DNA from: Xenoacremonium recifei
Lineage: Eukaryota; Ascomycota; Sordariomycetes; Hypocreales; Nectriaceae
Assembly (NCBI GenBank): GCA_012184525.1
Contig: WOFQ01000007.1
Coordinates: 248,001 to 312,000 of the forward strand
Direction: 5' to 3'
Length of the DNA: 64,000 nt
The translations under genes were made by a program, and so were the position numbers. This document shows positions 11,328 to 23,812 of the stretch, in pieces. The stretch's first letter is position 1. Every line of letters starts with the position of its first letter. The notes under the pieces are model-generated. The model worked only from the letters and a program-made list of their open reading frames with translations, was not told the DNA's origin and made no database searches.

Positions 11328-12312
11328 TTAGTTGCCCAGGGCCATCATCTTCTTGACCTCCGCAACAGCCTTTCCGGGGTTCAGGCCCTTGGGGCAGGCC
11401 TTGGTGCAGTTAAGGATGGTGTGGCAGCGGTACAGGCTCATCGAGTTCTCGAGGTTCAGCTTGCGCTCGGCCGTGCGCTCGTCTCGTGAGTCAGCGAGCC
11501 ATCGGTAGGACTGGAGCAGAATGGCGGGACCCAGGTACTCCTCGGCGTTCCACCAGTAAGACGGGCACGAGGTCGAGCAGCAGGCGCAGAGAATGCACTC
11601 GTACAGGCCATCCAGCTTCTTGCGGTCCTCCTTGCTCTGTCGGTACTCCTTGCCCTGATGGTGGTGTTAGTTGTCACACGAGTCAATGCGCTACAAAACG
11701 CTGGGCTAAGGGAAAAGTAAACATACATCCTCGGCGGGAGTATCTCGCTGAAGGTAGGGCTTGATGCTCTTGTACTGCTTGTAGAAATGCGTCAAGTCAG
11801 GGACGAGGTCCTTGACGACGTAGGTATGAGGGAGAGGGTAGATCTTGACATCCGATGAGGACTCGGCAGGGATTCGGCCTGTGGTTGCTTGTCAGCACCG
11901 TTATCACAACTAGGATAATGCCGCGCGCGGCAAGCAAATTCCGGGGAGTCGTACACAAGCAAGCCAACGTGTTCTGGCCATTGATGTTCATGGCACAGCT
12001 ACCGCAGATACCCTCACGGCAACTCCGTCGGAAGGTCAGAGTCGGGTCCAGCTCGTTCTTGATGCGGATCAGGGCGTCCAAAATCATAGGTCCGGTCTTG
12101 TTGAGGTCCAGGGTGTAAGTCTGGAGTTTGGGCTTCTCCGTGGGCTTATCGGGGCTCCATCGATAGATCTGGAACGACTTCAGTCGAGGCTCTGGCGTCG
12201 CGGGGGCCTCGCTGACAGAGGCCATCGACCTGGTGAAGACAGCACCAGGGCGAAGGGCTATCCGGGAGGACGAGCCGAAGACTCGGCACGTGGAGGTTCG
12301 GAGGGCGGCCAT
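11328..12312 (-). CDS. SDH2: Succinate dehydrogenase iron-sulfur subunit, mitochondrial
   Basis: Three exons (12312-11955, 11878-11727, 11654-11328) encode 278 aa. The protein is subunit B of respiratory complex II; it passes electrons from the flavoprotein to ubiquinone at the inner mitochondrial membrane. The N-terminus is Arg/Ser-rich (MAALRTSTCRVFGSSSRIAL), as in a matrix-targeting sequence. The 2Fe-2S ligands lie in SCREGICGSCAMNINGQNTL. The 4Fe-4S and 3Fe-4S ligands lie in CILCACCSTSCPSYWWN and RCHTILNCTKACPKGLNP. The quinone-site Pro, Trp and His of these motifs are all present. The first intron splits the Cys codon of ACLC|RIPAE. The second joins AED to GKEYRQSKEDRKKLDG. Length and motif order match the family fully. 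Confidence 0.97.
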
Positions 12313-13094
12313 GGCGGATTCGCAATTGTTCCCGGAGGAGACAGACGGTCTTCAATTGATGTTGGTCGCAGCGCGGAGATGAATTGGATTGAAGAAGGGT
12401 CGCGTTATCTCCTCCGTTAGAATCGACGAGTTCGCAAAGGGTGGCGTTCCAGGATTCTCATCGTCATGAATTCTGGGAGTTTGGGCCCGTCCCTCGGCTA
12501 TTAGGATATGTGAGAGTGGAGCTTCACGGCTCCCGCAGCCAATCAGCGGTTGGTCATTGTCAATTCGGCTCGGCCGGGGAGGATCGGAAGGCTCGTGACA
12601 GTCACGGGACCTGGAGCTGAGCTCCGGCGACCAATTCGCTGGACTTGCAAGTCCGGGAAGATGTCCGAATGCCTGCACGTGACCAGACGCGTGCTTCCTG
12701 ATGGCTCATCTCAGCTCCCTCAGCTCGGGGCGAATTGTGGCGGAATGCCCGATCATTCGAGGCCAGCGATAGGTTGGCAGGCAAAAAGCAATGATGCTCT
12801 CTTTGTTGAACAGCCCCCAATAAAAAAATATTGGTCTACCGTCATAGGGGCCAGCATCGTGTGCCAGAGCCACAGCGTTGATCGAGGGAGAGATTAGATA
12901 GAGATTCTCCTCCACGCTTCTCGGCAAAACACCATCGTGTCGCTGAACTAATCCCACTGCCATCCTCATTCTTCCCCGCCCAAGATGTTTCTCCTATGAC
13001 ATACTCCTCCTGCTCCTCCTCCAACATCTCGGCCAGGACCTAATTTCCATCCCTGGTGACGTTTTCCGCTTCGTTTTCTGTGCCTCATCAAACC
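12313..13094. promoter_or_regulatory. Divergent promoter between SDH2 and PP2C
   Basis: This 782-bp region separates two genes for probable mitochondrial proteins transcribed in opposite directions. No TATA box or known motif stands out. Pyrimidine-rich runs precede the + strand ATG. Confidence 0.4.
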
Positions 13095-14351
13095 ATGGCG
13101 GCGACTTACAGCCGAGTTGCCGCGGTTCCATTGCGACCTCTGGCTAAAGGTAAATAGCGACTCCTCGATGCTCTGCCACGGTATTCGTTACGAGCTTGGG
13201 TTCTGATGCATTGTCCAGCTTCATTGCGCTGCCGATCTTCATTGTGCACTCGATCTCCCCTCCCAATGCCTCCCTGCACGCGATCAAACACCTACTCGAC
13301 AGCGGCAACCGCGCCGAAGTTCTCATACCACATCGCCTCATCCTACATCGCTAAAGACCATCCCTACGACCCGTCCTCGCACGTCTTCCACTTCAACCCC
13401 TACAATCGCATCCAGCCCATCCGCAACCGACGACCGTCAGCCCGTCCCGAGTCGGGCCACGACGCCTTCTTTGTCAGCCGAATCAACGAAACAGGCTCTG
13501 TAGCCTTTGGTGTTGCCGATGGCGTCGGTGGGTGGGTAGACTCAGGTGTCGACCCAGCCGACTTCTCGCATGGGTTCTGCGACTACATGGCCATCGCGGC
13601 TTACGAGCACAGCTCGGAACGTGATCCGCCCCTGACAGCCCGGAAGCTCATGCAAAAGGGCTACGATGCCATCTGCCACGACCGGAGTTTGCGCGCTGGA
13701 GGGAGCACTGCATGTGTTGCTATCGCGAATGCCAACGGTACTCTCGACGTGGCCAATCTCGGGGATTCTGGCTTCTTGCAATTGCGGCTCAACGGCGTGC
13801 ACACATACTCGGAGCCCCAAACACACGCCTTCAACACCCCCTACCAATTGTCACTGGTACCGCCCAGCGTCGCCGCCCGGATGGCCGCGTTTGGAGGCCA
13901 GCAGTTGAGCGACCTGCCTAGAGACGCAGACGTCACCCAGCACGAGCTTCGACACGGAGACGTCCTCATGTTTGCCACGGACGGTGTCTTGGACAACCTC
14001 TTCAACCAAGACATTCTACGAATCGCAAGCCGGGTCATGGTTTCCAGCGGCGCCTGGATCATGACGGAAGTAGGGGGCGTCCGCGTAGCTGACTCCCTCG
14101 ACCCCTGGGTTCAGCTTCCCGAAGCCTCCGAGGATCCAGGAAAGATCACAACGCTCCAGAGCCTGCTGGCCACGGAAATGGTAGCAGCCGCGAAGCGTGC
14201 CAGTGTCAACTCCAAGCTGGACGGACCATTCGCCAAGGAGGTGCAAAAGTACTACCCACAGGAAAACTGGCACGGCGGCAAGGTTGACGACATTTGTGTC
14301 ATTATTGCTGTAGTCAGCAAAGAATCAGCGGGTGCGAAAAGCAAGCTTTAA
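13095..14351 (+). CDS. PP2C-type protein phosphatase, PTC7/Azr1-like
   Basis: Two exons (13095-13149 and 13219-14351) encode 395 aa. The enzyme is a Mg/Mn-dependent Ser/Thr phosphatase of the PTC7 branch; yeast PTC7 acts in mitochondria on coenzyme Q synthesis. The N-terminus (MAATYSRVAAVPLRPLAKAS, then several Arg) looks like a mitochondrial presequence. PP2C motifs appear in order: HDAFFV, AFGVADGVGGWVDSG (metal-binding Asp), RAGGSTACVAIANA, LDVANLGDSGF, VLMFATDGVLDNLF (Asp) and GGKVDDICVIIAVV (Asp). The first short exon was added because the Met at 13206 lies inside the intron. GTAAAT and CCAG borders keep the frame. Substrate is inferred from the family only. Confidence 0.88.
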
Positions 14352-15352
14352 TTTTTGGGTCTGGGAACGGATGTCTTTTTTTTACTAGGGCGGTCATCAT
14401 AGAGCATAGAGACGGGATCACGCAAGCATATTCGAGGAAACCAAAGGGATGGTCGGAGTCATCATAGACAGGAGCAAACGGCGGCAATGGCGATTTGCTA
14501 AAGGTCTGGTCTGGCTGGCTGGCTGGCTAGCTGGCTTGGGGGGGAAGAGAGAGCATTGTACATAACTAATTGGGCGCAATTGGGAAGCGAAGCCAAGCGC
14601 ATCGGTAATATCATTCATAACTGAAGTGTGTTTAGATGTGGTTGTATTGATGTAGGGTCTTTGAAACACCAAAAGTGGTCATTCTTGATTCAGTAGACCG
14701 GACGAAGTTCGCGGTTTCTTCTCTATCCACACGAGATTGCCTGAATAACCAAGTTGCCCAGAACGGTTTCCTCCCTACATATATAAGAAGAGTCTTGTTT
14801 TGGTTAAGTGGTTAGGGCCAGTGAAAAAAGCAGCAAGCTAGAGTAGAATACAGATGAGGAATAAGCTTCCGGGTAAATGTTATGATATAGACAAGGATAA
14901 AGGTACAGACGAGGGAAAGAATAGAGAGAGGAATGGGATGCGTCTGAGAATTAGGATATGAGTATAGAATGGTGTATACTCTCGTGTTTATTCACGTCTT
15001 GTTTGAATGTTGAAGCCGTTGACACTATTATTAGCTGCGCCAGTTATCGCATACGGACAATAAAAGCCTTCTTAGCAGTATGAATCAATATCGATCATGT
15101 AAATGAAGAATCATCTACTGTAACTGCGCAGACAGCCTAGAAATCTTTAAGAATATAACTCGAAAGTAGAATTTATTAGAACATAAAACTCGGTGATCCA
15201 GTTCATGATCTAGGGTAGCCTCGGTTCATTACGCCTAGCAAATGACATCACCATCTTGAACTTGCACCAAAACTCCATATGTTCGCAAACAAGCATGTAA
15301 TGAAATCCTAATTCTTACAACGGAGGAAATTGTACGTTAAGTCGTCTAGAAG
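14352..15352. other. Intergenic region with a short CTGG microsatellite
   Basis: About 1 kb lies between two + strand genes. A (CTGG)n run with one interruption occurs at about 14507-14537. The part from about 14800 to 15320 is AT-rich. No coding signal was found. Confidence 0.5.
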
Positions 15353-16396
15353 ATGGCTGAGATCTATGCAGTGAGTTCACCCATGATCAATGACGTTTCC
15401 TGTCATTCCAAGGCTTATAATCTCCTCTCAGGCCGGCGCAATCGCTGCATTCACAGTAGACCTCCTTGTCTACCCCCTCGACACACTCAAAACCCGTTAT
15501 CAGAGCCAGGACTATATAAAGACCTATGCATCGGGGGCCTCGAAACCGCCCGCATCGGCATTCCGAGGGTTGTATCAAGGCGTTGGCAGTGTCATCTTGG
15601 CAACCCTACCTGCAGGTGTGTCTGACATGTGAAGTTGCATGAGTTTCCATTTTGACTCGCTGAAATGAAATTAGCCGGGCTCTTCTTCTCGACCTATGAA
15701 GCCATGAAAGGCTTCTTCGGGAGGACGTTGCCCTTTCCAGAGCCACTGGTGCATTCTTCTGCATCTGCGGTGGCCGAAATGGCATCATGTCTGGTGCTTG
15801 CGCCCGCAGAAGTGGTCAAACAGAATGCACAGATGCTCCAAGGCGAGCAGTCAAATCAAGCAGCGACTTCGTCAACCTCACTGAGGGCATTTCGACAACT
15901 GGGAGGCGCAGGAGCGTCGAGGAAGCTATTTACAGGATACTCGGCCCTTGTGGCAAGGAACCTACCCTTTACAGCCTTACAGTTCCCTATTTTTGAGCAT
16001 GTCAGGATGCGCATATGGGCGGCTCGGCCCGGGGATACAAGCTCGAGGGGATTGCTTGAGAGCGGCCTGGTGACGGGTTGCAGTGCAGGCGGTGCGGGAG
16101 CACTGGCTGCGTTCATCACAACACCCAGCGACGTGGTCAAAACAAGGATGATGCTGAGCGCGGGCAGCCAGGATGAAGTCCAGGCAAAGATTGCGGGGAA
16201 GAGAGCGAAGAAGGGGGCGTGGACGGTGACGAAGGAGGTGTACAGCGAGCGAGGCCTGAAAGGGCTTTTCCGCGGCGCGATCCTTCGATCGGGATGGACT
16301 ATGCTGGGAAGTGGCCTGTACCTGGGAACATATGAGATGGCCAAGGTGTGGTTGAGGCGGAGAAAAGGTGACCGGGATGATGAGCCGGTGCTGTAG
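15353..16396 (+). CDS. Mitochondrial carrier family (SLC25) protein, SAM-carrier-like
   Basis: Three exons (15353-15370, 15432-15615, 15675-16396) encode 307 aa. It is a six-helix transporter of the inner mitochondrial membrane. The three repeat signatures are visible: YPLDTLKTR in repeat 1, the less usual LAPAEVVKQN in repeat 2 and TTPSDVVKTRM in repeat 3. FTVDLLVYPLDTLKTR is typical of the Pet8/S-adenosylmethionine carrier side of the family, so that substrate is possible but unproven. Exon 1 has only 18 nt (MAEIYA) before a perfect GTGAGT donor. The alternative start is the ATG at 15390, which reads in frame through the first acceptor and gives a longer first helix. Both splice joins (AEIYA|AGAIAAF, TLPA|AGLFFS) fit family alignments. 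Confidence 0.85.
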
Positions 16397-17724
16397 TACG
16401 GACCTGTATGTACATGCTGCGCAGTGCATAAGGTGCAGCTGTAAAGGCAACCATTACAGATGGATAGCTGTGGCTTTGTGAGTCGTTGGCGCAGAGTTGG
16501 CGTCCCGACTACGGCAATAGTAGACCCAATGGAAATGAGCCCGCCTCGCTATGATAAGGTTACAAAAGGAATGAAAGTGCCAGTTGCGTGGCACGTTTCA
16601 CCGCCTAGACGCTGGCATTGTCGTCGACGATTATGGATGTCTTAGTGGACGGGATGTCGACATCGCTGTGGCGCTTGACGTCTTGTGCCGTCTTGTGTGG
16701 AGCAAAGTCTTCCGTGCCGTCCATTTCCCGAACACGAGAACAAACATCCCTCCCATGGTTTCCTGGGCCTTTCAAACGGTGCTGTAAGGTCGATATTGTT
16801 GATACTCGGCTCCGTGGAATGGGTGCGGTTGATGGTGGTGGTGGTGGGCCGGCAGGTCGAGACAACCAAGATATGATATCCGGCAAATGGCAGCCCGTCG
16901 CTGGGACCGTCTAGCAGCTACTGCAGGACTTGCAGAGCCCCCTTGTCTGCGCTAGTCTCGCATATCTGCCCCTTGTAACCCTTGCAACCCTGGTGCTACC
17001 CCGAGACAGCGGTTCCGGGGCCGGGGAAATGGACGTGCTCCTCATCAAGGTCCCCTCTGGCGGTGAGTCCTACGTCGGTAAGCATCCTACGGCCGCTGAG
17101 AGGTGGCGAGTGGTGGTGATAAGATGTGCCTCTGCCCGGATACCTGCGTATGTGTGGATATGCTGATGCCTCCGGCCGCCGGAGCACAACGCTATCACCG
17201 CTTCTCTGGCTGGCTGGCGGTTGCAGTTGGGCAAGCGTCGTCGGCAGCTGTCTCAGACCAGTCGTTGTTCCTCGTGTGGGTGAAGGTTGAGTCAGGTATC
17301 AACATGGCCCTCGGTCTTGGCCGATGAGCCGCCCTCGACCCAACCTCACGCACTAGCATGATCTTGAAGTTTTTTGACATGTCTCTCGACGACCCACCGG
17401 TGCCTGATATATGTTTGGCAAGGATGGTGTCATTCAGCACGTTATCCTAAGCTCCCTGGCGTACTCCGTAGAGGGGCCCGGGATAGCTGGGCATTTGAAT
17501 GTCCCTAGACCTCCTCTCCTCCCGTATTTTCTTGAAATTTGTCTTCTCCGTCACTCGACTTTCTTCAAAACTCCTGTCCAGCCTTGGTGATTTCTTTCAA
17601 TCTTTTAGTCCAATAACGGAAGCACAAGTTCGGAACAACATTGTCTTCTCCTCTAGAAACACCCATCTCCTAAAGCAAACCCTTCTGGTCGTCCTTGTGC
17701 AAGACACATCACACTTGAGCAACG
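16397..17724. other. Intergenic region and UPF0643 promoter
   Basis: This 1.3-kb region has several overlapping short open frames on both strands. None has domain character. The last 220 bp are pyrimidine-rich, as in a 5' UTR. No further gene is supported. Confidence 0.45.
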
Positions 17725-18440
17725 ATGGGGTCATTGGGAGTCTTTGATTCTATTCCTGGGCCCGACAGCCTCCTCTTTTCCAAGGACCATGCCACTTCAG
17801 CCGTGACTGAGGTTGGACACAATGCTCAGACATCTGAGCGATGGTTGGTTCAGTCGCCATACACCGAGAAGGAGCACTTGCTTGACCTGGACACACTTGA
17901 TCACGAGAACCGCCTTCTGGCTCGAGCCTTGACTCGCTTCCGTGTTCTTCGTAACGATTATGCGACTTCACCATACGTCAAAACGTTCAATTGGCAAGAG
18001 GTGATGGACGAGCTGAAGAAACTTGTTCAAGAGTCAAAGAAGGGGTACAAAGAATCGTGCTTTTACATTGTTGCATTTCGATCACAGATCAAGCCGAGCA
18101 CGGAGTACGGCGACCTTGGCCGCTTGGACAAGGCGGCTCACGCTGAAGCCATTGCCAGCGGCGGGTTTCTCAAGTAAGCCGCAACACGCCACACACAGTT
18201 CACTGAATTTCGCTGAAAACCTGCAGGTACTGGTTTGGAGAGCCGGACTCGGCATTGCGGAATCTCGCAACATGCATCTGGAGGTCGAGGGATGACGCCA
18301 GAAATGGCGGCAAGGGGCCTGCACACCGACAAGCTGCCGGAGCGACCCGTTCTCTTTACCAGCTGTGGAAGATTGATCAGCATCGACTGATAGTCCGGGA
18401 CAACGTCGCGGCCTGGGAGATCGTCCCCTGGCAGGACTGA
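17725..18440 (+). CDS. UPF0643 family protein
   Basis: Two exons (17725-18173 and 18227-18440) encode 220 aa. The sequence matches the conserved fungal family UPF0643, whose function is unknown. Family-type stretches are RALTRFRVLRNDYATSPYVK and ESCFYIVAFRSQIKPSTE in the first exon. The second exon gives YWFGEPDSALRNLATCIWRS, SLYQLWKIDQHRL and the closing WEIVPWQD. The intron sits just before YWFG; GTAAGC and GCAG borders restore the frame through a split Lys codon. The protein has no signal peptide or membrane segment and is probably cytosolic. The identification rests on recalled family sequence, not on a search. Confidence 0.82.
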
Positions 18441-19362
18441 TGCCGGAAGGCGCACTCTGCTGGAGAATCGGAAGTACGCATCGACATGGTCCCGAGTCAG
18501 TTTTGTGGGCGAGACACCTGTAGTGACCGGTGGGCTGCGAGTTGAGCCGGACCAGGCCAGGCGGCTAGCAGGTGAGTGCAAGGACAGGGCCCCGAAAACT
18601 GGCCCGGGATAGGGAAAAAGAGGCCAGAGGAATTGGGCTGCGAGAGGAGTTGGGCAAGGAGAAAAGGCGGTTGGTTGGAAGAGCGGGTTGTGGAAGCCGG
18701 GAGGAATCGGTTATGTCATGACAGGTGTCTTAAAAAGAACGGCAAAGAATGACGGGAAAAGAGGAAATTCTCGGACGGTGGGTAACAGCTTAGCTAACGA
18801 GACATGATAAAAATAGCCGGGTAACTATTAGATAGACTGGCGGTATAGGAAAAGAGACGGCGTTGAGCATTGCATATTGGTCGGGGGCCGGATGAGACAG
18901 AGAAACCGGAGGACTGCGTGTTAGTCGGGGAGATTGCGGTCAGATCTCGAGTCAGGGTAGCGACAGACAGACCACTTGACCATCATACTGAGCTGGCTGT
19001 AATCGATTCAAAAACACTTGTCTAGGTAGAGAGATGCTTGGACGCGGTGAGCGCATAGCAAATTGTCCACGGCATGTATCGAGATGGCAGTGATGGACAG
19101 TGCAGTACAGTAGATGCGGGACAGAGGCCTGCTAGGCCTGATTTGCGGTAGAAGTTGACGGCAGAGGCGGATTCTGCCGCCCCTCACCGCCCCATCCCAC
19201 AACGCCCACACAATTTGGTGTGGAAAAGTTTCGATATTCCCACCTCCAGTATCAAGAGAAGCTTTAGCATCACCACCGCCCTTCCCCGCGACCGTCAGCG
19301 CCGAACTCGACAAAACACGTCCCTCGCGGCCCCGTGACATCTCCTCTCAAATATCTGACAAT
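18441..19362. other. Intergenic region, purine-rich part
   Basis: This 922-bp region lies between UPF0643 and eIF3h. From about 18570 to 18800 the + strand is strongly G/A-rich. The last 150 bp act as eIF3h promoter and 5' UTR. No gene was found. Confidence 0.45.
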
Positions 19363-20565
19363 ATGGCTGAAGCCCCCAAAGATGCGCCTTTCCAGGCGGT
19401 CCAGGTCGCGGCTCTGGTGAGTCGAGATGCCCCACCTCGAACCCCCCCCCTCTCGAAGCGCGAGGTTGACATTCAATGTGTAGGTGATTATGAAGATCGC
19501 CAAGCACTGCTCGTCTGCTTTCCCTTCGTATGCGACCGGATCGCTTGTCGGTATGGACCAGAACGGTGTCCTGGAAGTCACCAACACCTTCCCCTTCCCT
19601 TCGGTCGATGCCTCCTCTCCCGACTCCCACATGAACGATTCCTCGGTGCTCGCCTCTGCGGCTCCTCGACAGAAGGTCAGCATTGCCTACCAAAGCGAGA
19701 TGATCCGACATCTCAAGGAGGTCAACGTCGACGCGAACAACGTCGGCTGGTACACCAGCGCGACCATGGGCAACTTCCTCAACCTTAGCTTCATCGAGAA
19801 CCAATACCACTACCAGAAGGACAACGAGAACGTCGTCGCCCTCGTTTACGACGCCAGCAAGAGCTCACAGGGCAACCTGACCCTGAGGGCCTTCCGTTTG
19901 ACAAACATTTTTATGAGCGCTTTCAAGGAGGGCAAGTTCACGACTGAGAAGTAAGCGATTGTCGGACTTATTGGGGGGAAGGGAAATGCTGACATTCACA
20001 TAGCCTCCAGAAGCTGAAGCTTACCTACAAGGACATCCTCGACGAAGTCCCCATCATCGTGCACAACTCTCACCTCCTCACCACCTACCTGCACCAAATC
20101 CCATCCGCCCCTTCACAGGATGAGATCGAGCCCCCCACTTCGCTGAGCGACCTCAACCGCGAGGCCGTCAAGCCCCCGCTGTACCCCTCGATCGACATTC
20201 TGGACCTCGCTATCGACCCCTTCCTCGAGAAGACTTGCGATCTCCTCGTCGAGAGCATCGAGTCGCACTACACCGACCTCAACAACTTCCAGTTTTATCA
20301 GCGACAACTCGGCCGTGAGCAGGCCAAGATTACACAGTGGCAAACCAAGCGAAAGGCTGAGAACGCACAAAGGGCTGCGGCTAAGCAGGCGCCGCTGCCG
20401 GAGGATGAGTGGCAACGGCTGTTCAAGCTGCCGCAGGAGCCCAGCCGACTTGAGGGTATGCTGAACGCCAAGCAGGTGGAGCAATACAGCAAGCAGGTGG
20501 ACGGATTTACAGCCAATATCAGCGCCAAGATGTTTGCCGTGCGGGAGAACCTCTCCCCTCAATAA
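19363..20565 (+). CDS. eif3h: Translation initiation factor eIF3 subunit h
   Basis: Three exons (19363-19416, 19484-19950, 20004-20565) encode 360 aa. eIF3h is an MPN-domain subunit of the eIF3 scaffold on the 40S ribosome. The MPN domain starts at VQVAALVIMKIAKHCSSAF and includes LVGMDQNGVLEVTNTFPFP, MIRHLKEVNVDANNVGWYTS and LVYDASKSSQGNLTLRAFRL. The JAMM metal ligands are absent, as expected for this non-catalytic subunit. The C-terminal part has the helical stretch REQAKITQWQTKRKAENAQR and ends VRENLSPQ. The first intron lies after AAL and the second splits TEK|NLQKL. Length and domain order agree with fungal orthologues. Confidence 0.95.
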
Positions 20566-21589
20566 AAGGAGACTGGTTGTTTGAGGAGGTCTTATGCGGT
20601 GTCTCGATGGGATTGGGAAACGAGTCACTACTACCTAGGCGATGGTTTGCATTGGTGGCGTTCCGGACAATGTGTGGAATATAATTGAGAGCTGGCTTAG
20701 ATTTACAGCGATGGGAAAGAGCAGAGCCTGGAGCTGATGATGATGAGACATGTCGCCAGCTGTAAAATCGATTCCCGTCTACTTGCGTTACTAGATTCTA
20801 GTCCTGGTGGAAGTGCAGAGGTGAAAAGTGCCGATGAGACGGTCTGCGTCGGTGATGTGCAAGTGGCCTGCCCGAAGCGGTTTAATGTTTTCGACAGCAC
20901 CTCTTTGTCCAGGTCAATATCACGGACCCTGAGAAGCAACCCACCCAAAGGGCGATTTTGACGGAGGCATGGTTTTTCATCACGGATGAGTGGTGCGAGA
21001 ATGTCCAGGGCTGATACTCGGGTTCCGAGAGGAGGCACTCAAGCGAGGTGACCATGTGAGAAACTCCCGAAAGGTGGCGGGAGGTGGGATGTTGAGATGA
21101 GGGGCTGAATGGAGGGGTAAATCCGGGAGTCTTTAGGGGACCAGTCTCAGGGCACTGAGGCGGGTGGGCTCACCTCTGATGAGACGGTAACGGTGTCTTT
21201 GAACAGCCAAATAATTAAACGTGATGGAGACCTAATTCATGAGTAATGGATGCTGAACCAACTATGTAAGTTGGACGCTTCGTCAGGCAACTCACTTCTG
21301 CTTCTGCCCACCAGTCATTGAGCACCAAGTCCCAACGTGGCGTCAAATACCAGCTCGGAGCTACCTGGCAACGGGCCTCGGCGGGATTCCCTCTCTCTCT
21401 TCTCGCCTGGAGACCTTTTTTTTTTTCCTCACCACCTAAAAAAAAGTGGCTAGGTGCCGTTAAGCCAGCAACAAACCTCCGCTATCCGTGCCTGGCCCTG
21501 TGCAAACTGGAAGTCTACCCGTTGCTGCCCCGCTTCCAGCGCAAAATTTGCCCCTCTCTGTGCCATTTTCACCGCCCAAACCTCCCAAC
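20566..21589. other. Intergenic region upstream of adenosylhomocysteinase
   Basis: This 1-kb region holds the eIF3h 3' end and the distal promoter of the next gene. A T11-like run at about 21418-21427 is followed by an A8 run at 21438-21445. A 111-codon open frame on the minus strand (21038-20703) has no domain character and is not called. Confidence 0.45.
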
Positions 21590-21713
21590 ACCCCCTCCTC
21601 GATCCCCCATCTTATCTCCCGCTCTCTCCTCCTCTTCTACTTCTCGTTTTTCTCTTTCTTCCTCCCAATTGTGTCTTTACACTTTCCCTCAATTCCCTCA
21701 CAAGCATCCATTC
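21590..21713 (+). promoter_or_regulatory. Pyrimidine-rich tract before SAH1 start
   Basis: More than 100 bp of almost continuous C/T directly precede the ATG. Such tracts are common just upstream of strongly expressed fungal genes, which fits a methyl-cycle enzyme. Confidence 0.55.
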
Positions 21714-21721
21714 CCGCCATC

Positions 21722-23181
21722 ATGTCTGCTCCCGCCCACAAGTTCAAGGTCGCCGACCTCTCTCTCGCCGCTTTTGGCCGCAAGGAGATCGAGCTCGCCG
21801 AGAATGAGATGCCCGGTCTCATGGCCACCCGTGCCAAGTACGCCGCCGACCAGCCTCTTGCCGGCGCCCGCATTGCTGGCTGCCTTCACATGACCATCCA
21901 GACTGCTGTCCTGATCGAGACCCTCGTTGCCCTCGGCGCTGAGGTCACCTGGACCAGCTGCAACATCTTCAGCACCCAGGACCACGCCGCCGCTGCCATT
22001 GCCGCCTCCGGTGTCCCTGTCTTTGCCTGGAAGGGCGAGACCGAGGAGGAGTACAACTGGTGCTTGGAGCAGCAGCTCTCTGCCTTCAAGGATGGCAAGA
22101 AGCTCAACCTCATCCTCGACGACGGTGGTGACCTGACCACCCTTGTCCACACCAAGTACCCTGAGATGCTCAAGGACTGCTTCGGTGTTTCCGAGGAGAC
22201 CACCACTGGTGTCCACCACCTCTACCAGATGCTCAAGGAGGGCAAGCTCCTGGTCCCCTCCATCAACGTCAACGACTCCGTCACCAAGTCCAAGTTCGAC
22301 AACCTCTACGGCTGCCGTGAGTCCCTCGTCGACGGCATCAAGCGCGCTACCGATGTCATGATTGCTGGCAAGGTCGCTGTCGTCGCTGGTTTCGGTGATG
22401 TCGGCAAGGGCTGCGCCATGGCCCTCCACGGCATGGGTGCCCGCGTCATTGTCACTGAGATCGACCCCATCAACGCTCTTCAGGCTGCCATGGCCGGCTA
22501 CCAGGTCACCACCATGGAGAAGGCTGCCAAGGTCGGCCAGATCTTCGTCACCACCACTGGCTGCCGAGACATTCTTACTGGCGACCACTTCAACCTGATG
22601 CCCAACGATGCCATCGTCTGCAGTAAGTTCCCGTTGCTCCTCTCGGCTTCAATGCCTCGAATCTAATAATATCATAGACATTGGTCACTTCGATATTGAG
22701 ATTGACGTCGCCTGGCTCAAGGCCAACGCTTCCTCTGTCCAAAACATCAAGCCCCAGGTCGACCGATTCCTCATGCCTAACGGCCGCCACATCATCCTCC
22801 TTGCTGAGGGTCGTCTCGTCAACCTGGGCTGTGCTACTGGCCACTCCTCCTTCGTCATGTCCTGCTCCTTCACCAACCAGGTCCTTGCTCAGATCATGCT
22901 GTACAAGGCCTCTGACGCCGCCTGGGGCAAGAAGTACGTCGAGTTCGCCAAGACTGAGAAGTTTGACGTCGGCGTCTACGTTCTCCCCAAGATCCTCGAC
23001 GAGGAGGTTGCCCGTCTCCACCTCGACCACTGCCAGGCCGAGCTCAGCAAGCTCACCAAGGTCCAGGCTGACTATCTCGGCCTGACCGTTGAGGGTCCTT
23101 TCAAGAGCGACATGTACGTTTTCTTACCCAACCTGTTGAGAGTAAACAAGACGCTAACAGTGTTACAGCTACCGCTACTAA
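21722..23181 (+). CDS. SAH1: S-adenosyl-L-homocysteine hydrolase
   Basis: Three exons (21722-22622, 22678-23113, 23169-23181) encode 449 aa, the same length as the yeast enzyme. It splits S-adenosylhomocysteine into adenosine and homocysteine, which keeps SAM-dependent methylation running. Substrate and NAD regions are visible: ETVALGAEVTW-type region around TLVALGAEVTWTSCNIFSTQ, FAWKGETEEEYNWCLEQ, LILDDGGDLTTLVH, VVAGFGDVGKGCAMALHGMG (NAD Rossmann loop), VTEIDPINALQAAM and LLAEGRLVNLGCATGHSSFV. The last exon is only 13 nt and supplies the conserved C-terminus YRY that closes the active site across subunits. The start at MSAPAHKFKVADLSLAAFGR matches the family. Confidence 0.97.
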
Positions 23182-23812
23182 GCATATGTAATGATATACC
23201 CAAGGGTCCTTCAACTGGATTCCTACGTCTAACGAACTTTCCCTCTTGTCACAAGACAAAAATCGGCAAATTTCTAGTTTCAACAGCATGAACTTGCATG
23301 GCATAGGAGCAGGGAGAGCTCCACGGACATCTGCAGAACATCTTGTTGTGATTTCTCTTTCCTTTGTTTGACATTTTAAAAGAAACGGGGTTTTCTCGCA
23401 GGGTGAACGGAGGGAAAAAATCTTGCTTTTTCAACAAAACGGCGTTGGCTTTTGCTAGTCATGATTCCCCCCTTCGAGGCATGAAATGGATGAATGGTAT
23501 TGTTATGATGGATCGACAGTGTCCATAAGGAGACCTCGCCCTCACATATAGAGTGGGGGTTACTTGGTCAAAGAGCCCGTCAACCGCGGCCAAGGATAGA
23601 GTAGAACTTCTCAATACAAGAGAACAACTCATTTGAGAAGAACTGACATGTTCCTGCCTGGGTCTTGATTTGCGTCGCCCGTAGAATGAGCTTCTAGCCG
23701 TTACTAACGCATATTCAACGACGAATCTCCTTGAATATACACAGTGACTTATTGGTTGATAACTTTGCAGTCTTTTCAAGCGTGTCTATCCCATGGTCTA
23801 GAAATCGATAAA
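23182..23812. other. Convergent 3' region, no gene seen
   Basis: This 631-bp region lies between the stop codons of SAH1 and the hydroxyacid dehydrogenase. It probably contains both 3' UTRs. Confidence 0.5.

Noticed and set aside
20703..21038. 111-codon minus-strand open frame downstream of eIF3h
   Set aside because: No domain, no splice context, and overlapping open frames on the other strand.
21698..22588. 296-codon minus-strand open frame inside S-adenosylhomocysteinase
   Set aside because: It is an antisense shadow with low-complexity Gly/Asp/Val composition.
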